NCBI GenBank assembly: GCA_943361925.1
Contig: CALRIT020000002.1
Coordinates: 248,001 to 312,000 of the forward strand
Length of the DNA: 64,000 bases
From: CAISCU01 sp943361925
GTDB taxonomy: Bacteria > Bacteroidota > Bacteroidia > UKL13-3
Reading direction: 5' to 3'
Shown here: piece after piece, positions 35,301-43,474 of the stretch
Layout: every line of letters starts with the position of its first letter
Numbering within the stretch: the first letter of the stretch is position 1
Made by a program: the position numbers and the translations under genes
The notes under the pieces: generated by a model
Seen by the model: the letters and a program-made list of their open reading frames with translations, nothing else
What the model was told of the DNA's origin: nothing
The model's database searches: none

Positions 35301-37952
35301 CCAACTGTTAAAATCTCTATCAAAAATGGTGGTGGAATTCGTTCTGCTATTGGTGAAGTATATGCTGCAGGTAGTTTGGTAGATTTAAGACCAACTGCTG
35401 CAAATCCTGGTGCTAATAAAGTAAGTGGAGATATTAGTCAACTTGACATTGAAAACTCATTACGTTTCAATAACAAACTTTCTATTCTAAGTGTAAATGC
35501 AGCAGGTTTAAGAAGAATTGTTGAACATGGTATTTCAGCAACTACACCGGGTGCAACACCAGGTCAATTCCCGCAGGTTGGTGGAATTCAATTTAGTTAT
35601 GATACTACATTAGCTAAAGGAAGCAGAATCCGCTCATTAGTTGTATTAGACAGCTTAGGAGCAAGAACAGATACTGTAGTTAGAAATGGTCAACTTTATG
35701 GAGATACTTCAAAAGTATTTAAATTGGTTACCTTAGACTTTTTAGCTGGTGGTGGTGATAACTACCCTTTCCCTGCAAACGGATTCAACAGAATCAACTT
35801 AGATACTGCTTTAAAAGATTCTATGTATGCGAGGTTCCAGGCAAATGGAACAGAACAGGATGCCTTTGCTGATTTTATGTATGCAAGACATTCAACAAGT
35901 GCTTATGCAGTAAGAGACACCAATTTATTGGGTGATACAAGAATTCAGTTGTTAAATGCAAGAAGAGATGGAATCTTCCCAGAAACAAATCCTGCTATTA
36001 GTATTGCAGCTGCAAGAGCAATTTCTGCTCCTACAATGGTAAGAATACGAGGAGTTGTAACCCGTGCTTATGGCAGATTTATTTATATCCAGGATGCAAC
36101 GGCCGGTATTGGTGTTCGTCAATCTTCTGGTGACATGGTAAACGCCATTACAAACAATGGATTACAAGAAGGAGATAGCGTTGAAGTTCTTGGACCAAGA
36201 AATGACTTTAGCAACTATGCACAAATTCAATTGGCAAGTGGCGCATTTACAAGCACCAATACCGTTATCAAATTAGGAACAACAAGTGTGCCTGCTCCTA
36301 TTGAATTAACATTAAAACAAATCAACCAACAAGGTGAAATGTATGAAAGTAGATTAGTAAAAGTTGTTGGACTAAATAGTATTCAAAAAGGAACATTCGC
36401 TGCAAGTTCTAATGTGACTGTTTATGATGGAAGCACTGCCGGTGATACCTCAATTTTAAGAGTTTTAGCTTCTGCTGATACTGAAATTGATGATGCTCCT
36501 GCTTTAAAAATTCCTAATGGAGATTTTGTATTTGAAGGAATTCTTGCTCAATTCTGTAACTCGCCAGCGGCAAATTGTGCAACTGGTTACCAATTGTATG
36601 CTGTAAGAAAAAAAGACATTACTCCAAGTGTAATTCAATTGGGTATGTTTAACTTGTTAAATCCAACTGATAATGCAGTTTTAACAACTAAATCAAACAA
36701 CTCATCAAATGTTGTAATCGATTGGAATAACTCAAACAAAGCAGTTTCTTATAAATGGATGTTAGATGTACCTTCAGGAAACTTCGCTGCTCCTGTATTA
36801 ACTATTCCTGCCATGGGAAAAGATACTTTTATCTCTCTTAGAAATAGTCAGATTGATACTGTTTTAGCCGGTTTAGGATTAAAAACAGGTGATTCAATTG
36901 CTACTAAATGGACAGTTTATGCATACAGTGCAAACAACGATTCATTAAAAAGCAGTAATACTTTCAACTTAATATTAAAAAGAGCTCCGGTATTATCTCC
37001 ATTTGCATTGGTTAGTCCACTTAACAATTCAAGAGTAGTGGTTAAAGAAGGTGCTGCTGATATCATTCAAGCAAAATGGAACAAATCACAAGCTGCAATC
37101 GGTTACAAATGGAAAGCAACTACATTAAACGGAACTTTCACAAATGCGATGTTAAATGTTGCATCTGATAAAGCAGGTACTGATACTGTATTAACATTAA
37201 ACTCTGGTTTAGTTGATGGTATTTTAGCAGGATTAGGTATTCAAAAAGGAGATTCAGTTGAATTAAAATGGACTGTTTATGCTTTTGAAAATGCAACTGA
37301 TTCATTGGAAGCTAGTAATGTATTTAACATCAAATTAGTAAGAGCTAATCCTTTAAATGCATTCAATTTATTAAGCCCAACAAATGGTGCAAGATTAGTA
37401 GTTAAAGAAGGTGATAATACACCTGTAAACATTACCTGGGAAGCCTCAAACAATGTTGCAACTTACAAATGGATTGCTTCAACAAATACTTCATTAAATC
37501 CTGAAATCTTAAGATTAAATTCTAATAATAACGGTAAAGCAACTACATTAACTTTAACATCAAATGCTATTGATGCTGTTTTGGCTTCAAATGGTATAGC
37601 AAAAGGTGATTCATTGGAATTAAAATGGACCGTTAGAGCTTTTGATTCGATTGATTCATTACAAGCAAACCAAGTGTTTGGAGTTAAAATTATTAGAGAC
37701 AGAGCAACCGGAATTGATGTTGTAAATGCAGATAATACTTGGACAATCTATCCTGTACCAACCAGTACAATTTTAAATATCAGTAATAAAAACAACAGTT
37801 CATTTGTTGCTGAAATTATGAGTATGGATGGTAAATCATTGAAAAAATCGAATATCTCAAGTATCGATGTTTCAGATTTAAGTTCAGGAATGTATATTTT
37901 GATGATTCACTCAGAAGGTCAAAGCAAATCGTTTAGATTTACTAAAGACTAA
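32376..37952 (+). CDS. Secreted phosphatase/5'-nucleotidase mosaic with type IX sorting domain
   Basis: A giant secreted protein of 1858 residues. Signal peptide ends QVKAQ (1-28). Residues about 30-540 form a choice-of-anchor I/YVTN-like propeller (VTFTPDGRKVLVANEGEPN, LFTANEGDARAD, FDNDGKMDSAFCFGGRSFSIWD). A 5'-nucleotidase follows: metallophosphatase LQVLHASDMESG (about 547), ALGNHEFDLG (about 648), MSHLQQ, IAGGSHSLL, then the nucleotidase C domain with NGGGIRSAIG (about 983). About 1208-1420 is an OB-like domain (RIRGVVTRAYGRFIYIQD). Three SusE/Fn3-like repeats follow (about 1425, 1541, 1661), then a type A sorting domain (YPVPTSTILNISNK). The usual DxH of the metal site is DxE here (SDMES). 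It probably releases phosphate from nucleotides or other organophosphates outside the cell. Confidence 0.88.
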   Translation: MKNTLQNLKLCSTLLVLLALGLTQVKAQVSLNFLGRYSTGVYNNAGAEITAYDPATKRVFITNAPDTSLKIVSISNPANPVLVSSFSIKPYGIDLTSVTCKNGIIAIAVIDSNGKTNPSNIVFIDANGTFLNKVKAGANADMVTFTPDGRKVLVANEGEPNVGYTIDPEGSVSIIDISGGISNLNQSHVSTATFTAFNNTTLDKSIRVFGRIQTTGGAFLRNSTVAEDMEPEYLAVSEDSKTVWATCQENNCIAEISVDSAYIRKLIPLGFKNHSLPGNGLDASDNGSTINIANYPVFGLYDPDAIAYSRLNNTNYLFTANEGDARADWGTANNEEVRFGSSAFVVDTAKFGGTAAVTALKANTALGRLTVSNRFGDFDNDGKMDSAFCFGGRSFSIWDANTGSLVWDSKDEIEQIIKNKFPANFNASHTSNTLKNRSDDKGPEPEAITIGKIGDSTYAFIGLERVGGILVFNVTNPTNPYFVDYINTRNFTVTPGSGTLATVGDLGPEGLVFVPASQSPNGKNMIILSNEISGTVALFEIKSKSDFQLQVLHASDMESGIDAVIDAPNFAAVLDKLEDEHTSTLKLASGDCYIPGPFLAAGEDASVQPHLRSTASSYFPGTTSGLRAAIGRVDIAMMNIMGFQGSALGNHEFDLGTSEVNSIIGVDIRSNGNDKRWIGAQFPYLSANLDFTNDINLSYLYTNQRLHTDSFKTKATITANSQKKGLAPSAIAMVNGQKIGLVGATTQLLANISSPGATIVKGGNSDNMAALAAVLQPVIDSLRFTEGINKIIVMSHLQQLANEEALAPLLKGVDIIIAGGSHSLLADSNDRLRTGHTAVRTYPIMKTNFDGEPLAILNTSSEWKYIGRFVVDFDSAGVIIPSMLNSVINGAYAADSAMVTSLYGNYATAFTAGTKGALVRTLTSAIGNVINNKDGNKFGRTNVFLEGRRNAVRTEESNLGNVSSDANLWVARRVDPTVKISIKNGGGIRSAIGEVYAAGSLVDLRPTAANPGANKVSGDISQLDIENSLRFNNKLSILSVNAAGLRRIVEHGISATTPGATPGQFPQVGGIQFSYDTTLAKGSRIRSLVVLDSLGARTDTVVRNGQLYGDTSKVFKLVTLDFLAGGGDNYPFPANGFNRINLDTALKDSMYARFQANGTEQDAFADFMYARHSTSAYAVRDTNLLGDTRIQLLNARRDGIFPETNPAISIAAARAISAPTMVRIRGVVTRAYGRFIYIQDATAGIGVRQSSGDMVNAITNNGLQEGDSVEVLGPRNDFSNYAQIQLASGAFTSTNTVIKLGTTSVPAPIELTLKQINQQGEMYESRLVKVVGLNSIQKGTFAASSNVTVYDGSTAGDTSILRVLASADTEIDDAPALKIPNGDFVFEGILAQFCNSPAANCATGYQLYAVRKKDITPSVIQLGMFNLLNPTDNAVLTTKSNNSSNVVIDWNNSNKAVSYKWMLDVPSGNFAAPVLTIPAMGKDTFISLRNSQIDTVLAGLGLKTGDSIATKWTVYAYSANNDSLKSSNTFNLILKRAPVLSPFALVSPLNNSRVVVKEGAADIIQAKWNKSQAAIGYKWKATTLNGTFTNAMLNVASDKAGTDTVLTLNSGLVDGILAGLGIQKGDSVELKWTVYAFENATDSLEASNVFNIKLVRANPLNAFNLLSPTNGARLVVKEGDNTPVNITWEASNNVATYKWIASTNTSLNPEILRLNSNNNGKATTLTLTSNAIDAVLASNGIAKGDSLELKWTVRAFDSIDSLQANQVFGVKIIRDRATGIDVVNADNTWTIYPVPTSTILNISNKNNSSFVAEIMSMDGKSLKKSNISSIDVSDLSSGMYILMIHSEGQSKSFRFTKD

Positions 37953-37969
37953 TTCAAAATACGATTATT

Positions 37970-38010
37970 AAGGAAAGCCTCTTCATTCATTTGAAGAGGC
38001 TTTCTTTTTA
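37970..38010 (+). terminator. Terminator of the phosphatase gene
   Basis: Thirteen-bp stem GAAAGCCTCTTCA/TGAAGAGGCTTTC (37973-37985 and 37992-38004), loop TTCATT, T-run tail. The next ATG is only 13 bases beyond. Confidence 0.9.
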
Positions 38011-38018
38011 TATATTTG
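38011..38018 (+). promoter_or_regulatory. -7-like element touching the next start codon
   Basis: A perfect TATATTTG (TAnnTTTG). Transcription would begin near 38024, at or just after the ATG at 38023, so the gene may give a leaderless message or rely on read-through of the terminator. The -33 region is occupied by the terminator stem. Confidence 0.3.
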
Positions 38019-38022
38019 AAAA

Positions 38023-38874
38023 ATGAATAGCTTATTAAAAACTTTACTTATTTGTTTTCTTTTAGGTTTGATGCAACATCTTCAAGCCCAAAATTATACT
38101 TGTTTAACCTACAACATTCGTTATGCCAACGAAAATGATGGTGAAGATAAATGGAGTATCCGCAAGGACTTTTTAATCAAACAAATTCAAAATCAAAAGC
38201 CTGATTTTTTTGGAGTTCAGGAAGCATTGGCTTCACAAATGGATTATATCCAATTAAACCTAAAAAACTACAGACCCATTGGTGGAGGTAGAGATGATGG
38301 GATGAGAAAAGGAGAGTTTTCAGGCATCTTCTATAATATCACCAAGTTTATGGTTGTTAGAAGTGGTCAGTTTTGGTTAAGCGAAAGCCCCAACGAAATT
38401 GGTATTGGCTGGGATGCTGCTTTGCCAAGAATTTGCACCTATGCACTTTTAAAAGATATCAAAACAATGCAATCGTTCTGGGTATTCAATGCTCATTTCG
38501 ATCATATAGGAGAAATAGCAAGAGAGAACAGTGCAAAATTGATATTACAAAAAACAAGGGAATTCAACTCACAAAACCTACCTGTCGTGATGATGGGTGA
38601 TTTAAATATGGAAGAAGGTACAGAAGGAATCAGGGTTCTTTCAGAGAATTTACAAGATGCCAAAACAATAGCAAAAAAAGTAATTCAAAGTCAGGAAGGA
38701 ACCTTTAACGGATTTAAGGTTGATGAACTCGCTGTAGCAAGAATTGATTATATATTTCTTTCAAAGGATATCAAAATAGTTAACCGTTATGAAGTGCTGA
38801 TTGAAAAGCCAAATGGACGTTATCCATCTGATCATTTTCCTGTAATTATAAACTTTGAAATACCGAGAAAATAA
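38023..38874 (+). CDS. Endonuclease/exonuclease/phosphatase family protein, exported
   Basis: A 283-residue EEP-fold hydrolase with a signal peptide ending LQAQ. Family motifs in order: TYNIRY, DFFGVQEAL (catalytic Glu), FNAHFDHIG, VMMGDLNMEEG, ARIDYIFLS and SDHFPVII. Members cleave phosphodiesters of nucleic acids, lipids or inositol phosphates. It lies just after the secreted phosphatase, which suggests a role in scavenging phosphorus outside the cytoplasm. The next gene starts immediately after its stop codon. Confidence 0.88.
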   Translation: MNSLLKTLLICFLLGLMQHLQAQNYTCLTYNIRYANENDGEDKWSIRKDFLIKQIQNQKPDFFGVQEALASQMDYIQLNLKNYRPIGGGRDDGMRKGEFSGIFYNITKFMVVRSGQFWLSESPNEIGIGWDAALPRICTYALLKDIKTMQSFWVFNAHFDHIGEIARENSAKLILQKTREFNSQNLPVVMMGDLNMEEGTEGIRVLSENLQDAKTIAKKVIQSQEGTFNGFKVDELAVARIDYIFLSKDIKIVNRYEVLIEKPNGRYPSDHFPVIINFEIPRK

Positions 38875-39444
38875 ATGAAAAAGCTTGGAGATAAACTTTT
38901 TGAAAGTGGCTTTTTCTCTACAGAATTAAGTACAAAAATTGAACATCAATTTCAATCAAAAACATTTGAAAAGAACGAGTTTATACTGAAAGAAAATGAA
39001 GTTTCAGATGCTTATTATTTCATAGAATCCGGCATCATAAGATCATTTGCAATTGATACTGATGGAAATGAAATCAGCACCCAATTTTATACTGAAGGAG
39101 AAATGGTTTTTGAGGTTCAATCATTCTTTTTAAGAAGTCCATCTAAAGAAAACTTTCAAGCCATCACACCAATAGAATGTAAGTGGATATCATTTGAAAC
39201 CATGAACAAACTATTTCACGAATACCCTCAATTCAGGGAATTTGGCAGAAGTATGCTGGTTAGAGGATTTGCGAATTTAAAGGGCAGGATGTTATCGCAC
39301 ATCACCACCACAGCAGAAGAACGTTATCAACAATTGATATCAAACAGACCCTTTTTATTGGAGCAGGTTCCTTTGAAATACCTATCAAGTTATTTAGGTA
39401 TTACGGATACATCATTGAGTAGAATCAGGAAGGAAATGAGGTGA
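38875..39444 (+). CDS. Crp/Fnr-type transcriptional regulator
   Basis: A 189-residue regulator with an N-terminal cyclic-nucleotide-binding-like beta-roll (FEKNEFILKENEVSDAYYFIESGIIRSF) and a C-terminal winged helix (LKYLSSYLGITDTSLSRIRKE). It begins directly at the preceding TAA, so it is co-translated with the EEP hydrolase. Bacteroidota have many such regulators with unknown effectors, and the canonical cAMP-binding residues are not evident. It may control the neighbouring hydrolase; this is inferred from position only. Confidence 0.88.
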   Translation: MKKLGDKLFESGFFSTELSTKIEHQFQSKTFEKNEFILKENEVSDAYYFIESGIIRSFAIDTDGNEISTQFYTEGEMVFEVQSFFLRSPSKENFQAITPIECKWISFETMNKLFHEYPQFREFGRSMLVRGFANLKGRMLSHITTTAEERYQQLISNRPFLLEQVPLKYLSSYLGITDTSLSRIRKEMR

Positions 39445-39511
39445 AAAAATAGTTCAAACATTAATTGTCATACATAGTACATTAAAAAAATTACTATTAT
39501 GTTTGAATTAG

Positions 39512-39742
39512 ATGAAACTTCAAATAGATATACTGGATCCCAAAGCAACTAAACTTCTTAGAAACTTGGCAGACTTGAATCTTATTTCAATCAAAGACAA
39601 ACAAGAAGATGAGTTTATGAAGGTTATTGTAAAACTGCGCAAAAAGGCTAGTAGCGAAACACCAAACTTAGACCAGATAACAAAAGAAGTTGAATATGTA
39701 AGAGCTCAGCGTTATGAAGAGAAAAAAGGACAGAATTTTTAA
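39512..39742 (+). CDS. Antitoxin-like small protein without a toxin gene
   Basis: A 76-residue protein. The N-terminus QIDILDPKATKLLRNLADLNLI is followed by a Lys-rich linker, and the C-terminus DQITKEVEYVRAQRYEEKK resembles Bacteroidota antitoxins of type II toxin-antitoxin pairs. Its stop overlaps an ATG (TAATG at 39740-39744), the usual coupling to a toxin gene, but that frame stops after nine codons. It is therefore either an orphan antitoxin, a remnant of a lost pair, or a stand-alone regulator. The family call is by resemblance only. Confidence 0.55.
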   Translation: MKLQIDILDPKATKLLRNLADLNLISIKDKQEDEFMKVIVKLRKKASSETPNLDQITKEVEYVRAQRYEEKKGQNF

Positions 39743-39817
39743 TGATACCTATCAATAACATACCAATTTAGTTTAAGCTTACAATAATCGAAAAAGTAAA
39801 ATCTTTAAGTATTAAAC

Positions 39818-40480
39818 ATGGAATTCAAACAATACGATACTAACTTTAAACGTCTGACTTTTAAAATAGAGGATGATGGTGTAAAAGTGATTCAAAAAGG
39901 AATTACATCTTCCTCCGAATATTTTGTTGAATTTGAAGAAATAGGTACAAAAACAAGTATTCAAAAATCAAGAAATCTCATCTGGATAAGCTTAGCTATC
40001 TTATTCTTGATTATTGGTATATCAGTATTTATAAACAGAATGAATGGTGGTAAAGTTGGCAATGGTGCTGAAGTTTTCCATTTTGTTTCTAGTTCTATCT
40101 TTTACTTGGTTTTCATTTTAACCAGAAAGAATACTTTTACTTTATTAAACCATAATAGTTTTTCAGGAATTGATTTTATAGGCTCTTCTAGAGACCGAAA
40201 GAAGGTTGAAAATTTTATCAACTTAATACATGAAAAAAGAAAGTTATATCTTATTGAAAAATATACTTCATTAAATGATTTCATACCATATGAGCAGCAG
40301 TACAATGATTTAATCTGGCTATATAAAATTAAATTATTGAGTGAAGAAGAATTAAAATCAAAAATTCAGTTATTGAATGAAATAGACTTTTCAGGCATCA
40401 AAGAAAAAATTGGAGAATCAGACAGAATAATTGGATTCAGGAGAAATTTTGAACCTGAACTGGATGAAGATGAATACTAA
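39818..40480 (+). CDS. Membrane protein of unknown function with PH-like N-terminus
   Basis: A 220-residue protein. A beta-rich N-terminal 50 residues (FKIEDDGVKVIQKG, YFVEFEEIGTKTSI) leads into two membrane helices at about 52-72 and 85-102. The C-terminal soluble part (from about 120) is helical and charged, with SHOCT-like features (LLSEEELKSKIQLLNEI). The arrangement resembles PH-domain membrane proteins of Bacteroidota. No function is known, and there is no evident operon partner. Confidence 0.7.
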   Translation: MEFKQYDTNFKRLTFKIEDDGVKVIQKGITSSSEYFVEFEEIGTKTSIQKSRNLIWISLAILFLIIGISVFINRMNGGKVGNGAEVFHFVSSSIFYLVFILTRKNTFTLLNHNSFSGIDFIGSSRDRKKVENFINLIHEKRKLYLIEKYTSLNDFIPYEQQYNDLIWLYKIKLLSEEELKSKIQLLNEIDFSGIKEKIGESDRIIGFRRNFEPELDEDEY

Positions 40481-40552
40481 AAAACTTCCATTTCTTGCCA
40501 TTTGTAAAGTAGATTGAAATATGAAGTAACTTACTTTGCTCAAAATTAAATT

Positions 40553-41227
40553 ATGGAAAACTTCATCAACTTTACCACTCCCCTCTTTTTTGTTTGTATA
40601 ATTTATAGTCTGATTGTTTGCTATTTTGCTTTCAGTAAAATTAAATGGGCATTTCCAATTTTACTATTTTGGACCATCATCCAATTATTTGTTACAAGTA
40701 CCGGATTTTATGAAGAAACAATGGTATTACCACCCAGATTTCTATTGCTCATCGGACCAAATGCTTTGGCAATATTATTCCTGTTCTTTCATAAAAAAGG
40801 GATTGAAATCAGAAACAAAATCGATGATGAAAAATTCCTTTGGATACACCCGGTTCGTATTTTAGTAGAGCTTTGTTTATTTGGTTTATTTCTACAAAAT
40901 GCCATTCCAAAACTCATGACATTTGAAGGAACCAATCTTGATATTTTGATTGGTATAAGTTCGCTTGTAGTGATATATCTGGTTTCAAAAAACAAAATCA
41001 AATCTTCAAAATACCTGCTTCTTTGGAATTATATCGGTTTGATATTCTTGGCAAATATTGTTATCACTGCCGTTTTATCAGCTCCAACACCCTTTCAGCA
41101 ATTATCGTTTGAGCAAGCCAATATGGGTGTGTTTAAATATCCATTTACCTTGTTACCAGGTTTGATAGTTCCTCTGGTATTATTGAGTCACATAATAAAT
41201 ATTCATAAATTAAGGAGAAATAATTGA
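40553..41227 (+). CDS. Six- or seven-helix membrane protein, unknown
   Basis: A 224-residue integral membrane protein with about seven hydrophobic segments. The only notable polar features are PPRFLLLIGPNAL in an early loop and SAPTPFQQLSFEQANMGVFKYPFTLLPG before the last helix. Similar small proteins are found beside Crp-like regulators and GIN-domain lipoproteins in Bacteroidota, but I cannot name a family. It may be co-transcribed with the DUF2807-type lipoprotein 50 bases downstream. Confidence 0.7.
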   Translation: MENFINFTTPLFFVCIIYSLIVCYFAFSKIKWAFPILLFWTIIQLFVTSTGFYEETMVLPPRFLLLIGPNALAILFLFFHKKGIEIRNKIDDEKFLWIHPVRILVELCLFGLFLQNAIPKLMTFEGTNLDILIGISSLVVIYLVSKNKIKSSKYLLLWNYIGLIFLANIVITAVLSAPTPFQQLSFEQANMGVFKYPFTLLPGLIVPLVLLSHIINIHKLRRNN

Positions 41228-41276
41228 AATAGTAATGTTTGATTAGTGATTAATCTGTAAATTGAATTTTATTATT

Positions 41277-41918
41277 ATGAAAAAAATCGTTTACTTATTC
41301 GCAATCATTGCTATTATTTTTAGTTCATGTGAAACTAATTCGGGCAAACTTGTAACACAAGAAAAAGATGTTGATGCATTTGAAGAAATTGAAATCGGCA
41401 GCAATTTTGATGTAGAAATTAAAAAAGCAGATTCTTATAAAATCATCATTCAGGATGGAGAAAATTTCATAGATAAAATCCAACTTGAAGTAGCAGATGG
41501 TATACTAAAAATCGACAGAGAATCAGGAATATTTTTGAGCAGCAATCTTGATTCTAAAATCACCATTTACACACCGGAACCAATTGGAATAATTAAACTT
41601 GCTGGTAGTGCAAGTATCATGAGTAATGAGAACTGGGAATACAATAAACTTAATTGCATATTAAGTGGTTCAGGTGATATTCAATTAAAAGGAGTAGCCA
41701 ACGAATGTCATATCAATTTGGATGGTTCCGGAGATATTTTATTATCAAAAATGAAATCACTTCAAGCAGAAGTTCAATTAAACGGAAGTGGTTCTGTTGA
41801 AATTCATGCAACAAAAAAACTAAAGGTTGATTTAAATGGCTCGGGAGATGTAGATTATAGTGGCAGTCCGGAAGTGGAAGAAAACATCAATGGCTCAGGC
41901 AGCGTTTCAAAAATATAA
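41277..41918 (+). CDS. GIN-domain (DUF2807) lipoprotein
   Basis: A 213-residue lipoprotein with lipobox FSSC (Cys18). The mature part has the head-GIN beta-helix layout. FEEIEIGSNFDVEIKKADSY is followed by repeated Gly-Ser-Gly turns (LSGSGDIQLKG, LDGSGDILLSKM, LNGSGSVEIHA, LNGSGDVDYSGS), ending INGSGSVSKI. The family is annotated as putative adhesin or envelope-stress-related, without proven activity. The ATG at 41277 is used because the in-frame TTG at 41262 would spoil the signal. Confidence 0.85.
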   Translation: MKKIVYLFAIIAIIFSSCETNSGKLVTQEKDVDAFEEIEIGSNFDVEIKKADSYKIIIQDGENFIDKIQLEVADGILKIDRESGIFLSSNLDSKITIYTPEPIGIIKLAGSASIMSNENWEYNKLNCILSGSGDIQLKGVANECHINLDGSGDILLSKMKSLQAEVQLNGSGSVEIHATKKLKVDLNGSGDVDYSGSPEVEENINGSGSVSKI

Positions 41919-41920
41919 TC

Positions 41921-42472
41921 ATGTTAGATTCTGACTTTCATATTGAAACCAAAAGTTTATTGCTCCGAAAAATGGACCCGGAGTTACATAAGTATGTCTT
42001 TAATCATTTGAATGAAGCCGAACAAAAGGCCTTTTTTGGACATGAAAGCGATGATTCTATGTCAAAGGAAACTCAGATGTTTAAAGAAGGATTAACTTGC
42101 TACAACAGGAGTTTTTGCATCTTTCATATGGTAGAAAAAGCAAGTCAGAAAACCATTGGTTGGTGCGGGTTTCATATCATAGCAACTAAACACGATAGAG
42201 CCGAAATTGGTTATGTCATTCACGACAAAAACAATTGGGGCAAAGGATATATGAAAGAAGCCTTATATGAGGTTTTGCGTTATGGTTTTGATGAATTGAA
42301 ATTCCACCGAATTGAAGCATTAACCGGTAAAGAAAATTTTGTTTCCCAAAAGCTATTAAAAGACAGAGGCTTTATATACGAAGGTTTGTTAAGAGAGCAT
42401 TATTTCACCAACAATGTATATGAAGATTCACTGATGTTTTCTTTGATGGAAAAGGAATTAATCAGAAATTAA
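41921..42472 (+). CDS. GNAT-family N-acetyltransferase (RimJ/RimL-like)
   Basis: A 183-residue acetyltransferase. It starts LLLRKMDPE, has WCGFHIIATKHDRAEIGYVI and NWGKGYMKEALYEVLRYGF (acetyl-CoA pyrophosphate-binding region), then FHRIEALTGKENFVSQKLLKDRGFIYEG, as in RimJ-type enzymes. The start lies two bases after the preceding stop, so it is co-transcribed with the GIN lipoprotein. The substrate (protein N-terminus or small molecule) cannot be told. Confidence 0.88.
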   Translation: MLDSDFHIETKSLLLRKMDPELHKYVFNHLNEAEQKAFFGHESDDSMSKETQMFKEGLTCYNRSFCIFHMVEKASQKTIGWCGFHIIATKHDRAEIGYVIHDKNNWGKGYMKEALYEVLRYGFDELKFHRIEALTGKENFVSQKLLKDRGFIYEGLLREHYFTNNVYEDSLMFSLMEKELIRN

Positions 42473-42481
42473 ATTCTTGTA

Positions 42482-43264
42482 TTAAAACTGTCTGCCTGTT
42501 TTGGAAGGATCTTTTAAATCAATCCAGAATACGTGCACAGGCTCTTTATCTTCCCTGATACCATTTCCATTTTCATCGAATTTTGCGAATACAAACATCA
42601 AATCGTTTTCAGAATCGTATTCTGATTTGGTGACAGAATAATTTTCAGGAATCAGGAATTTCTGGAACTCACCGTTGAGGTTAAATAACATCAATCGGCG
42701 AAGGTCGTTTTGGTTGATAAATTTGTCTTTATTGGTATCTTCATTATAAACCGAAACGATATAAAAATTACGTTTGATAGGTTTGAAGTTTAAGGTATCA
42801 GATGTATTCGAAGGATAATACAAAGCACGAATGAGAACAGGTTTTTCAAAGAAGTTTTTCTGTTTGTTGTTTCTGAATTCAGAGTAGGAAACATTCAGCA
42901 TATTAAAGCCATAAACAATTTCGAAACCCGGCATGATATGGTTATTCCAAATATTCCCATCAGTGTTTTCTGTTTCATCGGGACGCATAAAACTATTGGA
43001 ACCAACGAAAGATGATTTATTATCTTTTCGATAATTCACCTTATAAACCGGAGTTAAACGAATGTGCGAAAACCCAGTCATTAAAACAGAACCCGGCCTG
43101 GTTTCAAAAGCAACTGAATCTTTATGAAGACCGGTAATTTCCTCTTTAGAATCCTCTTCACTAGTTGATTCAACTGCAAAACCCTTTTGGAATTTTGAAG
43201 AAGAATGACAAGCAATCAAAGTGCTCAAGATGAAAGAAGCAATGAAGAATAATCTGTAATTCAT
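42482..43264 (-). CDS. Lipoprotein of unknown function
   Basis: A 260-residue lipoprotein with lipobox LIAC (Cys19). The start at 43264 is chosen for the clean signal (MNYRLFFIASFILSTLIAC); an upstream in-frame ATG at 43357 would add 31 residues of unlikely sequence. The mature part contains RLTPVYKVNY and later FYIVSVYNEDTNKDKFINQNDLRRL. The end shows DENGNGIREDKEPVHVFWIDL. Two EF-hand-like stretches (DTNKDKFINQNDL, DENGNGIREDKE) suggest calcium binding. The family is unknown. Confidence 0.7.
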   Translation of the reverse strand: MNYRLFFIASFILSTLIACHSSSKFQKGFAVESTSEEDSKEEITGLHKDSVAFETRPGSVLMTGFSHIRLTPVYKVNYRKDNKSSFVGSNSFMRPDETENTDGNIWNNHIMPGFEIVYGFNMLNVSYSEFRNNKQKNFFEKPVLIRALYYPSNTSDTLNFKPIKRNFYIVSVYNEDTNKDKFINQNDLRRLMLFNLNGEFQKFLIPENYSVTKSEYDSENDLMFVFAKFDENGNGIREDKEPVHVFWIDLKDPSKTGRQF

Positions 43265-43400
43265 GAAGGATATTTTTGACAAAGAAAGAAAATTAAATGT
43301 TGTGGTAAGATAAAAATTGTTAGAATGATAGATGCAAGTATCAAAAGAAAAATACATTTGTGGAGGGTCTGGGAGTTATTCGAGATGTCTATCTAACATG

Positions 43401-43419
43401 TTTGTATAGGTCATACAAA
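43401..43419. promoter_or_regulatory. Inverted repeat before the NTF2-like gene
   Basis: TTTGTAT/ATACAAA arms (43401-43407 and 43413-43419), spacer AGGTC, between divergent genes. It may be an operator; no clear -7 element was found beside it. Confidence 0.3.
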
Positions 43420-43474
43420 ACAGAACAATAAAAATTTGGCGAACATAAATAGTATTAACATTAAAAAATTCATC

